Shown here in pieces: positions 34,701-49,489 of a stretch of 64,000 bases of DNA. The notes under the pieces were generated by a model. That model saw only the letters and a list, made by a program, of their open reading frames with translations. It had not been told where the DNA came from and made no database searches. A program made the position numbers and the translations under genes. This DNA comes from Sphaerisporangium flaviroseum (lineage in GTDB: Bacteria > Actinomycetota > Actinomycetes > Streptosporangiales > Streptosporangiaceae), in the NCBI RefSeq assembly GCF_039537005.1, contig NZ_BAAAZR010000009.1, positions 1-64,000 of the forward strand, written 5' to 3'. Positions within the stretch are counted from its first letter, which is position 1. Every line of letters begins with the position of its first letter.

Positions 34701-36931
34701 ACATGTACGACTTCGCCGAGCCGCGGCTCGCCCTCCCGGGCATCACCGCCCGGCCGCTGCGTCCCGGGCTGCCCGGCTCGCTGTTCGACCTGACGATGTA
34801 CGTCACGGAGCGCGACGGCCGCTACCTCCTCAACGCCGTGCACAACCCCCGGCTCTTCCGCCACGAGCGGATCGAGGCGCTGCTCGCGGGCTATGTCCAT
34901 CTGCTCGGCGAACTGGTCGCCGATCCCGGCAGGCCGGCGCACCTGGCGCCGCTCCGGCCGCCGGCCGCCACGCCATCCCTGCGCGTCACCCTCCCGGACG
35001 GGACCGCGGAACCGTCCAAGGAACACGGGCCGTTTCCGGACGGCGGGCCGCTTCCGGACGGCGGGTCGCTTCCGGACGGCAGAGCCGAGCTGCCCGGGTG
35101 GCACGGCACCGGCCTGGTGGAGCGTGTGCTGCGCCAGGCGGCCGGACGTCCCGGGCAGGTCGCGGTCGCCGGTGCCGATGGCCGGCTCACCTACGCCGAG
35201 CTGGCCGGCCTCGCCGGCCGGACCGCGCGCGCCGTCTCCGCCGCCGGCATCACCCCCGGGCAGGCCGTCGCGGTCCTGGCCGCCCGTCACCACGAGCTGC
35301 CCGCGCTGCTGCTCGGCGTGCTGGCGAGCGGCGCGCGGTGGGCCGTGCTGGACCCGGAGCTCCCGCCCGTACGGCTGGCGGCCCAGGCAAGGGCGGTCGA
35401 TGCCCGCGCGCTGGTCCGATGCCCGGGCGCCACTCCGCCGACGGAGCTCGCCTGGCTCCCCGTCCTGACCCCGGAGCCGCCGGGCGCGGACGGTGACGAG
35501 GTCCCGGTCGTACCGCCGGAGGAGCGGGGGTATCTGTCGTTCACCTCCGGCACCACGGGAGAACCCAAACCCGTGCGTGCGGGTGAGCAGCCGCTCGCCC
35601 GCTTCCTCGACTGGTATCCGCGCGCGTTCCGCCTCACCTCCGAGGACAGGTTCGCGCTGCTGGCGGGGCTCGCTCACGACCCGCTGCTGCGCGACGCCTT
35701 CACACCCCTGGTGGCCGGGGGAGTGCTGCGGGTCCCCGGCCAGGACGCCATCCGCGATCCGGCCGCCCTGGCGTCCTGGCTGCGCGAGGCCGCGATCACC
35801 GTCGCGCATCTCACCCCGCAGCTCGCCGCGCTGGTCGCCACCGCGGGGGTCCCGCTTCCCGATCTGCGGCTGGTGCTGTTCGGCGGGGACCGCCTCACCC
35901 CGGCCGTCGTGGCCCGCTTCGGGCAGGTCGCGCCGGCCGTCCGGCTGGTGAACACCTACGGGACGACCGAGACACCCCAGGTGCAGGCGATGTACGAGAT
36001 CACGGACCGGGCGGCCGGCTCCGCGGGCACGGTCCCGGTCGGTCACGGGATCGACGGCGCCGAACTGCTCGTCCTCGCACCCGGCGGCGCGCCGGCCGCC
36101 GTGGGCGAGCTCGGCGAGGTGGTGATCCGTAGTCACCGGCTGGCCGAGGGGTACCTCGACGAGCGGCTCACCAAGGAGCGTTTCGCGGGAGAGGGCCGCG
36201 ACGGCGCGCCACGCCGGTACTGGACGCGGGACCTGGGCCGCTACGACCCCGACGGCCGGGTCGTGCCGGCGGGCAGGCGCGACGGACAAATCAAGATCCG
36301 CGGGTTCCGGGTCGAGCTGGGTGAGGTCGAGAGCGTCCTGGCGGCGCATCCGGGCGTACGGGCGGCGGCCGTGGTCGCGGCCGGCCGGCCGGACGGACCG
36401 GTGCTGCGCGCGTACGCCGTCCCCGCCGCGGCCGGGACCCTGCCGGGTGAGCTGCGGCGCCACCTGCGCGACCGCCTGCCCGGCTACGCCGTGCCCGCCG
36501 ACGTGATCATGCTGCCGGCCCTGCCGCTCACCCCGAACGGGAAACTCGACAGGGCCGCGCTGCCCGACCCGGCGCCGCGTCCCGCACAGGGCCACGACCA
36601 GGAGTCGGCCACCAGGACCGAGCGTCTCATCACCGCGGTGTGGCGCGAGGTGCTGGGCGTGCCACGGATCTCCGTCGAGGAGAACTTCTTCGACATCGGG
36701 GGGCACTCGCTCGCCACCGCACAGGTGCAGGTCCGCCTGGCCGCCTCCCTCGGACGCGAGGTGCCGATCGTGGACCTCTTCCGCTACCCGACGGTCCGCA
36801 CCCTCGCCGCGCACCTCGACGGCGACCGACGACTCACTGGATCGGAGCGCGCCGCCCGGCGGATCGCCGTGCGCCAGGCACGCACCTCGTCGCGAAGGCC
36901 TCACCAGGCCAGACAGGAGAACAGCGAATGA
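31790..36931 (+). CDS. NRPS 1: A-PCP-C-A-PCP
   Basis: A 1713-residue synthetase that begins with an A domain, so it starts the chain. A1 about 10-500 (YTSGSTGRPKG; pocket residues by eye D-V-L-T-L-A-W-V-C, not assigned but partly like aromatic codes); PCP1 Ser in GGHSLLAM near 547; C about 605-1040 with intact HHIVFDG; A2 about 1105-1590 (SFTSGTTGEPKP), where the D235 segment reads LAHDPLLRDAF, as in Lys2 aminoadipate reductases (pocket D-P-R-H-L-G-T-Q-V); PCP2 GGHSLATAQ near 1637. The start is TTG: it overlaps the thioesterase stop as TTGA, and no other start occurs before the A domain. Tandem repeats lie in the C domain and before A2. The chain passes to the PKS. Confidence 0.93.
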   Translation: MSGDTEGALLHELVVEQAARTPEATAIRQWRRRLSYRQLTDAAGALAERLCQAGVGPETRVGVCARRTPELLVSILGVLRAGGAYVPLDPAHPPARLAGVVEDAAIRHVVTGSEGGDLPAGLPVRTFRPSTGAGAGRDAHLHAPGEREGAGLRTPHPSNAAYVLYTSGSTGRPKGVVVSHAAAAAFVRMAGEFFGLDAGCRSIGFAALGFDVSVLDIFAPLARGGSVMFVPDEDRVDPARLQRFLEAHEVSWGTIPPALLPLLDPDRLPGLRDVLTAGEPAGPEQVARWASPGVRRFHNWYGPTETTVCVAGTELSGEWDRPLPIGGALPGSAAHVLDDRLRPCPPGTPGELCIGGPQLARGYLGRPGLSAERFVPDPYGPPGSRLYRTGDRVVMEPGGRIGFLGRLDRQVKLQGQRVEIGEVESVLRAHPRVRQAVVDVATGASGLRHLVAYLTPRDAADPAAIREHCLARLPAYMVPAQVVGLPALPLTTAGKVDMDGLRALHVTDAVASGGRSPRTETERRVAAVWARTFGGAEPGLDDGFIAAGGHSLLAMRLVSALRAELGREIHVEDVLSGGTVAGLAARIGTAPPAGAPPGTAPAALSAIQRRMWFVERLAPGTPAHNIAMAQRLSGPLDTGALRAALSAVARRHEVLRWRVPEKDGVPTVVVGPPGEVPLPVEDVTGAVSPNGSGAAYAAYAQDGPHAQDGPHAPDGPHAPDGPGLRARLEEEARRVVDLAGGPLWRARLFRLAPDEHVLAVTAHHIVFDGLSQKVLWEDIARAYRAEPYAPLATSFAGYAAWLAGRENPADLDWWSETLDGAPTVLELPGDHPRPAVQTFEGAASYTEVGAGVSLGVRRLAARLGVTPYAVLLTAFAQVLRRLSGVDDMIVGTPVADRRDPAFEPLVGCFVHVLPLRLTVRDGEPFEEHVAGCQRALLGALAHLDIRLERLVDRLVAGRDLSRNPLIQVQFNMYDFAEPRLALPGITARPLRPGLPGSLFDLTMYVTERDGRYLLNAVHNPRLFRHERIEALLAGYVHLLGELVADPGRPAHLAPLRPPAATPSLRVTLPDGTAEPSKEHGPFPDGGPLPDGGSLPDGRAELPGWHGTGLVERVLRQAAGRPGQVAVAGADGRLTYAELAGLAGRTARAVSAAGITPGQAVAVLAARHHELPALLLGVLASGARWAVLDPELPPVRLAAQARAVDARALVRCPGATPPTELAWLPVLTPEPPGADGDEVPVVPPEERGYLSFTSGTTGEPKPVRAGEQPLARFLDWYPRAFRLTSEDRFALLAGLAHDPLLRDAFTPLVAGGVLRVPGQDAIRDPAALASWLREAAITVAHLTPQLAALVATAGVPLPDLRLVLFGGDRLTPAVVARFGQVAPAVRLVNTYGTTETPQVQAMYEITDRAAGSAGTVPVGHGIDGAELLVLAPGGAPAAVGELGEVVIRSHRLAEGYLDERLTKERFAGEGRDGAPRRYWTRDLGRYDPDGRVVPAGRRDGQIKIRGFRVELGEVESVLAAHPGVRAAAVVAAGRPDGPVLRAYAVPAAAGTLPGELRRHLRDRLPGYAVPADVIMLPALPLTPNGKLDRAALPDPAPRPAQGHDQESATRTERLITAVWREVLGVPRISVEENFFDIGGHSLATAQVQVRLAASLGREVPIVDLFRYPTVRTLAAHLDGDRRLTGSERAARRIAVRQARTSSRRPHQARQENSE
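33887..33958 (+). repeat. 18-bp in-frame tandem repeat x4 (C-domain loop)
   Basis: Four copies of an 18-base unit encoding AQDGPH/APDGPH, inserted in the NRPS 1 condensation domain between the second strand and the segment ahead of the active-site His. It keeps the frame. Confidence 0.9.
35027..35080 (+). repeat. 18-bp in-frame tandem repeat x3 (C-A linker)
   Basis: Three copies of an 18-base unit encoding variants of PDGGPL, in the linker between the C and second A domains of NRPS 1. Confidence 0.85.
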
Positions 36932-39900
36932 CCGTCCCGATGGGCAATGACGGGGAGTACACGGTCGAACCGATCGCGATCGTCGGACTGGCCTGCCGGC
37001 TGCCCGGCGCGGGCGACGTCCCGGCGTTCTGGCGCAACCTGGTGGACGGTGTGGAGTCGGTCAGGTTCTACACCAAAGAGGAGCAGGCGGCACTCGGCGT
37101 GCCCGACTACCTGCTCGACGACCCCACGTTCGTACGGGCCGCCTCCATCGCCGCCGAATACGGAGCCCTGGACGCCCCGTTCTTCGGGATGTCCCCGCGC
37201 GAGGCGGAGACGCGGGACCCGCAGCACAGGATGTTCCTCGAACTGGCGTACTCCGCTCTTGAGGACGCCGGATACGATCCTGCCCGCTACTCGGGCGAGG
37301 TGGGCGTCTACGGCGCCGTCGGCTCGGACGAGTACCAGTGGATGTACATCCGGCGGGACAAGAAGGTGCACGCCTCCGTCGGCAACCTCGGCATCTACGT
37401 GGGCAACCACCCGGACTACCTGGCCACGCTGGTCTCCTACAAGCTCGACCTGCGCGGTCCGAGCGTGACGATGCACACCGCGTGCTCCTCATCCCTGGTC
37501 GCGGTGCACGTGGCGTGCGAGGCGCTGCGGGCCGGGGAGTGCGACATGGTGCTCACCGGCGGCGTGTCGATCGAGATGCCCCCCGAGTGGGGCTACCAGT
37601 ACCACCAGGACGGCATCTACGCCGCGGACGGGCACTGCAGGGCCTTCGACGCGTCGGCCAAGGGGACGGTATGGGGCGGCGGGGGAGGCATCGCCGTGCT
37701 CAAGCGGCTGTCCGACGCCGTCGCCGACGGTGACCACATCCGCGCGGTCGTGATCGGCAACGCCATCAACAACGACGGCGCCACCAAGGTGGGGTTCTCC
37801 GCGCCGAGCTCGGAAGGCCAGGCGGTCGCGATCTCCCAGGCGCTCGGCGTGGCCGGCGTCGATCCCCGGACGGTCGGCTACGTCGAGGCGCACGGCACCG
37901 GGACCTCGCTGGGCGACCCGATCGAGGTGGCGGCGCTGTCGAGCGTGTTCGGCGGGAACACGACGGACACCGGCTGGTGCGGCATCGGCTCGGTCAAGAC
38001 CAACATCGGGCACCTCGGCCCGGCGGCCGGCATCGCCGGGCTGGTCAAGACGGTCCTGGCGCTGGAGCACGGCCTGATCCCGCCGAGCATCAACTTCGAG
38101 CGGCCGAACCCCGCGATCGACTTCGGGACGAACCCGTTCTACGTCGTCAGCACTCCGGTCAAGTGGGAACCGGAGGTCTTCCCGCGCCGCGCGGGCGTCA
38201 GCTCGTTCGGCATCGGTGGCACCAACGCCCACGTCGTCCTGCAGGAGGCGCCGCCTCGCGAACCGGTGCCCAGCGAACCGCGCGCCCACCTGCTGCGCCT
38301 GTCCGCCCGCACCCCCACGGCGCTGACGGCCATGGCCGGGCGCCTGGCCGACCGGCTGGAGGAACCCGGGCAGGACCTCGACCTGGCGGACGTCGCCTTC
38401 ACCCTCGGCGTCGGCAGGCGCGAGATGAAGCACAGGGCCACCGTGGTGGCCACGGACATCGCGGACGCGGCCGCCGCCCTGCGCGACCCCCGGCGGCTGA
38501 TCAAGGGAAGCGCCGGCCGGCCGCCGCGCGTGGCGTGGCTCTTCTCCGGCCAGGGCTCCCAGTACGTGGGGATGGGCGCCGAGCTGTATCGCACCGAGAA
38601 GGTGTTCCGCGAGGTCGTGGACGAGTGCGCCGACATCCTCCTCGGCGAGATCGGCCTCGACCTGCGCACGTTGCTGATGCCCGGGGAACACGACCGCGCG
38701 GCCGCCGAGGAGCGGCTGCGCCGCACGGAGTTCACCCAGCCGGCGCTGTTCACCGTGGAGTACGCGCTCGCGCGCTTCTGGCAGGCCTGCGGCGTGGAGC
38801 CGGCGGGCATGATCGGCCACAGCATCGGGGAGTACGTGGCCGCGACCTGCGCCGGCGTCTTCGACCTGCCTGACGCGCTGCGCCTGGTGGCGGCCCGGGG
38901 CAGGCTGATGCAGAGCGTCCCGCCGGGCTCGATGCTCGCGGTCCGCCTCGACCAGGACGAACTGCGCGACCGGCTTCCCGAGGGGCTGTCGATCGCCACG
39001 GTCAACGGTCCCGGGGCCTGCGTGGTGGCGGGGCCGGTCCACCTGGTGGAGGAGTACGCGGCGCGGCTGGAGGAGGCCGGCATCGGAAGGACACCGCTCC
39101 GCACCTCGCACGCCTTCCACTCGCCCATGATGGATCCCATCCTCGGGGAGTTCCACGCGCTCGTCGCGGGAGTGGCGCGGCACGCGCCCCGCCTTCCCTT
39201 CCTGTCCAACCTCAGCGGCACGTGGATCACCGCCGAGGAGGCGGCCGACCCCTCGTACTGGACCCGCCACCTGCGGGAGACCGTCCGGTTCGGCGACTGC
39301 GTCGTCACCCTGCTCGCCGAGGGCGACTGGCTTCTGGTCGAGTGCGGGCCCGGACGCCAGCTCGCCGGCCTGGCCAGATCTCATGTGCGGGAGGGCGCCG
39401 CGGCGCCGCTGGCGAGCCTGCCAGGCCCGTCCGACAGCAAGTCGGATCTCCAGGTGCTCTACGCCACCGCCGGCGCCCTCTGGACCGCCGGCGTGACCGT
39501 CGACGCCGAGGCCCTGTCCGGATCCGGCCGCCGGGTCCCGCTGCCGGGCTATCCCTTCGAGCGCGTCCACCACTGGGTGCCCATCCTCCCCGACCCCGAG
39601 ATGGTCTACCCGGCCCCCGTGCGTACGGGTGCGCTTCCGGTGGGCGAGTGGTTCAGCGTTCCCGCCTGGCGGCAGGCCCCCATCGCCCTCACCGGCGCGT
39701 CCCCCTCGCCGCGCTGCCTGGCCTTCGCGGGCCCGTCGGCCGATCCCCTGGTCGCGGCACTGCGCGCCGGGGGCGGCGAGGTGATCCGTGTGGCCGCGGG
39801 GGAGGCGTACGGGCGGTCGCCAGACGGCTCCTTCACCGTCCGCCCCGGGTTCCGCGAGGACTACGAGGCGCTCGTCGCCGAGACCGGCGCCCCTGAGCGG

Positions 39901-42480
39901 ATCATCCACGCGTGGGCGCTCGACGGCCCCTCCGGTGGCGCGGCGGCCGGGCGGATGTGGGCCGCGCAGGATCTCGGCTTCTTCAGCCTGCTCAACCTGG
40001 TGCAGGCGCTGTCCCTGGCCGATCGCCGGTCGGACGTCCACCTCGACGTGCTCACCGCGGGCACGCAGGCCGTCACGGGGAACGACCTGACGCATCCCGA
40101 GCACGCGACGGTGGCCGGGATCGCGAGCGTGGTCCCGCTGGAGGCGCCCTGGCTGCGGGTGCGCCACATCGACCTGGCGGACCCGTCGTACGACCTCGCC
40201 CCGGTGCTGGCGGAGCTCGCCCGCGATCCCGTGCTCGACCGTCCCGGGGAGGGCGCGCCGCCGTCCCCGGTCGCGCTGCGGGGCGGGCGCCGCTGGACGC
40301 GGGACTACGAGCGGATCGAGGTGGCCGACGCCGGCGAGACGGGCCTCAGGCGGCACGGCGTGTACGTGATCACCGGTGGGCTCGGCGGGATCGGCGTCAC
40401 CCTGGCCGAGGACCTGGCGGTGCGCCTCGAAGCCCGGCTGGTCCTGCTGGGCCGTACGGGAATGCCCCCGCGGGAGGAGTGGGACGCCCTCGAAGAGGGC
40501 GGTGACCGCACGGCACGCGCGATCGCCGCGATCCGCCGCATGGAGGCGGCCGGGGCGCAGGTGGTGACCCTGGCGGCCGACGTGACCGACGCCGGGAGCA
40601 TGCGCGCGGCCCGCGAGGAGACGCTCGCCCGGTTCGGCCGCGTCGACGGCATCGTCCACGCGGCCGGGGAGCCCGGCGGCGGCATGGCCGAGGTGAAGGA
40701 ACGCCAGGCGGCCGAACGCGTGATGGCGCCCAAGATCCTGGGCGCGATCGCGCTCCGTGAGGCGTTCGGCGACCTCGACCTGGACATCGTCATGCTGTGC
40801 TCCTCCGTGACCGCGGTCGCGGGAGGCTTCGGGCAGGTGGACTACTGCGCCGCGAACAACTTCCTCGACGCCTACGCCCACACCTGGCCGGGCCGGGTGG
40901 TCTCGGTGAACTGGGGGGCCTGGCTCGAGGTGGGGATGGCGGCGGAGGTCGCCGCTCCGGTGGCGTTCCGCGCGCTCCAACGCGGCGACCGGGTCAGCGC
41001 GCTCGGCCATCCGGTGCTCACCCACCGGCACGAGCCGCCCGCCGACCGGTTGCCCTGGTGCGGTGGCCAGATCTCCCCGCGGACGCACTGGCTGCTCGAC
41101 GAACACCGCATCGCCGGGGTCGCGGTCCTGCCCGGGACCGGTTACCTGGAGGTCGCGCGGCACGCCTTCGAGTCCACCACGCCGAGCCCTGGCCCAGGTC
41201 ACGTCGTCGAGTTGCGCGATGTGGCGTTCACGACGCCCCTGTCGCTGGCCGACGACGCGGTGGCCGAGATCCGCGTGTCGTTCACCACCGGAGGCGACGG
41301 CCTGGAGTTCGAGGTGACCAGCGTCGCCGGAGGGCGGCCGGTGACCCACTGCCGCGGCGTCGCGCTGTGGGTTTCCCCCGTGAGCCGTGTGGACGATCTC
41401 ACCGAGGTGCGCGCCCGGTGTTCCGGCGGAATCAGCCACGCCACCGACGACATGTTCTCCGCCTCCTCTTCCGGCCTCCTCACCTTCGGCTCGCGCTGGG
41501 GCAATATACGTGCCGTTCACCAAGGGCAGGACGAGCACCTGGCCCGGCTGGAGGCGGGTCCTGAGGTAACGGCTGAACTGGACCGGTTCGTCCTGCACCC
41601 CGCGCTGCTGGACGAGGCGACCTCCTTCGTGAACGCCTCGGTCGGGGGCAGATTCCTGCCGTTGGGATACGGGCGCGTCACGGTCCACGGCCCGCTTCCC
41701 GCCAGGCTGTGGAGCCATGCCCAGCAGCGCGACGGCGGTGGCGGGGAGATCGTGGCGTTGGACCTGACGCTGTACGACGACGGCGGGCACCGCGTGGTGG
41801 AGGTCACCGACTTCGTCCTGCGCCGGATCGACGCGGACGACGTCGTCCGCACCGTCGACGAAGGCGCCCAGGAGACGGCCGGCGTGCAGGCCCTCGACGA
41901 GCAGTCGGCCGCCGCCGGGGCGGTTCTCGACGCCGAGGGGGCCACGCACGGCATTGCCCCGGCGGAGGGGGCCGACGCCTTCCGCCGGTTGGCCGCCGTG
42001 GAACTCGGCCGCCAGGTCGTGGTGAACGCCATCCCCCTCGACGAGTTCGTCGCGGGTGTGCGTGAGCTGACCCAGGACACCGTGGCCGAGGAGCTGGGAA
42101 CGCCGACGGGGGAGGCCGTCGCCGACGACGAGGCGGCGGGCCACGTCGCCCCCCGCAACGAACTGGAGAGCACCCTCGCCGCCCTGTGGTGCGAGGTGCT
42201 CGGCGCCAAGCGGGTGAGCGTCGAGGACGAGTTCTTCGAACTCGGCGGCAACTCGCTGGTCGCCGTCCAGCTCATCGCGCTGCTGCGCAAGAAGCTGGGC
42301 GTGCGGCTGCCCATGCGCAGCCTCTTCCAGGTGCCCACGGTCACCGGGATGGCCGCGCTGGTTCAGGAGATACGCGCGCAGAACGCCGGGAACGGCGAGG
42401 GCGGCGACCGGGCCGCCGCGCCGGGTGAGGGAGACAAGCCGGTGGCCATCACGCGGCTGCCCCGAGTAGAGAGGGCGTGA
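36928..42480 (+). CDS. Type I PKS module KS-AT-KR-DH-ACP
   Basis: An 1850-residue single module. KS about 10-435 (HTACSSSLVAVH, EAHGTGTSLGDP, TNIGHLGPAAG); AT about 530-830 (GQGSQYVGMG, GHSIGEYVAA, HAFHSP, the malonyl-CoA signature); KR with intact VITGGLGGIG near 1147 and YCAANNF near 1306; DH about 1370-1640 with DEHRIAGVAVLPG (HxxxGxxxxP) and an HPALLDEA segment; carrier FFELGGNSLVAVQ near 1771. The order KR before DH differs from the common DH-KR order. No ER and no methyltransferase are present. The module should add acetate to the upstream aminoacyl thioester, reduce and dehydrate it, and give an alpha,beta-unsaturated 4-amino acyl chain. ATGA couples it to NRPS 1. Confidence 0.93.
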   Translation: MTVPMGNDGEYTVEPIAIVGLACRLPGAGDVPAFWRNLVDGVESVRFYTKEEQAALGVPDYLLDDPTFVRAASIAAEYGALDAPFFGMSPREAETRDPQHRMFLELAYSALEDAGYDPARYSGEVGVYGAVGSDEYQWMYIRRDKKVHASVGNLGIYVGNHPDYLATLVSYKLDLRGPSVTMHTACSSSLVAVHVACEALRAGECDMVLTGGVSIEMPPEWGYQYHQDGIYAADGHCRAFDASAKGTVWGGGGGIAVLKRLSDAVADGDHIRAVVIGNAINNDGATKVGFSAPSSEGQAVAISQALGVAGVDPRTVGYVEAHGTGTSLGDPIEVAALSSVFGGNTTDTGWCGIGSVKTNIGHLGPAAGIAGLVKTVLALEHGLIPPSINFERPNPAIDFGTNPFYVVSTPVKWEPEVFPRRAGVSSFGIGGTNAHVVLQEAPPREPVPSEPRAHLLRLSARTPTALTAMAGRLADRLEEPGQDLDLADVAFTLGVGRREMKHRATVVATDIADAAAALRDPRRLIKGSAGRPPRVAWLFSGQGSQYVGMGAELYRTEKVFREVVDECADILLGEIGLDLRTLLMPGEHDRAAAEERLRRTEFTQPALFTVEYALARFWQACGVEPAGMIGHSIGEYVAATCAGVFDLPDALRLVAARGRLMQSVPPGSMLAVRLDQDELRDRLPEGLSIATVNGPGACVVAGPVHLVEEYAARLEEAGIGRTPLRTSHAFHSPMMDPILGEFHALVAGVARHAPRLPFLSNLSGTWITAEEAADPSYWTRHLRETVRFGDCVVTLLAEGDWLLVECGPGRQLAGLARSHVREGAAAPLASLPGPSDSKSDLQVLYATAGALWTAGVTVDAEALSGSGRRVPLPGYPFERVHHWVPILPDPEMVYPAPVRTGALPVGEWFSVPAWRQAPIALTGASPSPRCLAFAGPSADPLVAALRAGGGEVIRVAAGEAYGRSPDGSFTVRPGFREDYEALVAETGAPERIIHAWALDGPSGGAAAGRMWAAQDLGFFSLLNLVQALSLADRRSDVHLDVLTAGTQAVTGNDLTHPEHATVAGIASVVPLEAPWLRVRHIDLADPSYDLAPVLAELARDPVLDRPGEGAPPSPVALRGGRRWTRDYERIEVADAGETGLRRHGVYVITGGLGGIGVTLAEDLAVRLEARLVLLGRTGMPPREEWDALEEGGDRTARAIAAIRRMEAAGAQVVTLAADVTDAGSMRAAREETLARFGRVDGIVHAAGEPGGGMAEVKERQAAERVMAPKILGAIALREAFGDLDLDIVMLCSSVTAVAGGFGQVDYCAANNFLDAYAHTWPGRVVSVNWGAWLEVGMAAEVAAPVAFRALQRGDRVSALGHPVLTHRHEPPADRLPWCGGQISPRTHWLLDEHRIAGVAVLPGTGYLEVARHAFESTTPSPGPGHVVELRDVAFTTPLSLADDAVAEIRVSFTTGGDGLEFEVTSVAGGRPVTHCRGVALWVSPVSRVDDLTEVRARCSGGISHATDDMFSASSSGLLTFGSRWGNIRAVHQGQDEHLARLEAGPEVTAELDRFVLHPALLDEATSFVNASVGGRFLPLGYGRVTVHGPLPARLWSHAQQRDGGGGEIVALDLTLYDDGGHRVVEVTDFVLRRIDADDVVRTVDEGAQETAGVQALDEQSAAAGAVLDAEGATHGIAPAEGADAFRRLAAVELGRQVVVNAIPLDEFVAGVRELTQDTVAEELGTPTGEAVADDEAAGHVAPRNELESTLAALWCEVLGAKRVSVEDEFFELGGNSLVAVQLIALLRKKLGVRLPMRSLFQVPTVTGMAALVQEIRAQNAGNGEGGDRAAAPGEGDKPVAITRLPRVERA

Positions 42481-42481
42481 C

Positions 42482-42673
42482 ATGCAGGAGGGCCTGTACA
42501 AGGTCGTGGTCAACCACGAGGAGCAGTACTCGATCTGGTTCTCCGACCGGACCATCCCCGACGGGTGGCGGGCGACGGGCTTCTCGGGCGAGAAGCAGGA
42601 GTGCCTCGACCACATCGACCAGGTCTGGACGGACATGCGGCCACGCAGCCTGCGCGAAGCCATGGGCGGATAG
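42482..42673 (+). CDS. mbtH: MbtH-like protein
   Basis: A 63-residue NRPS partner protein. It keeps the family pattern: NHEEQYSIW, IPDGWRATGFSGEK, CLDHIDQVWTDMRPRSL. The usual WP after QYS(L/I) is WF here. MbtH proteins bind A domains and allow their folding and adenylation. It starts one base after the PKS stop and is followed after 12 bases by NRPS 2, so it is probably made together with the A domains it serves. Confidence 0.95.
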   Translation: MQEGLYKVVVNHEEQYSIWFSDRTIPDGWRATGFSGEKQECLDHIDQVWTDMRPRSLREAMGG

Positions 42674-42685
42674 GAGGGGGAGCAG

Positions 42686-49485
<6,800 letters not shown>

Positions 49486-49489
<4 letters not shown>

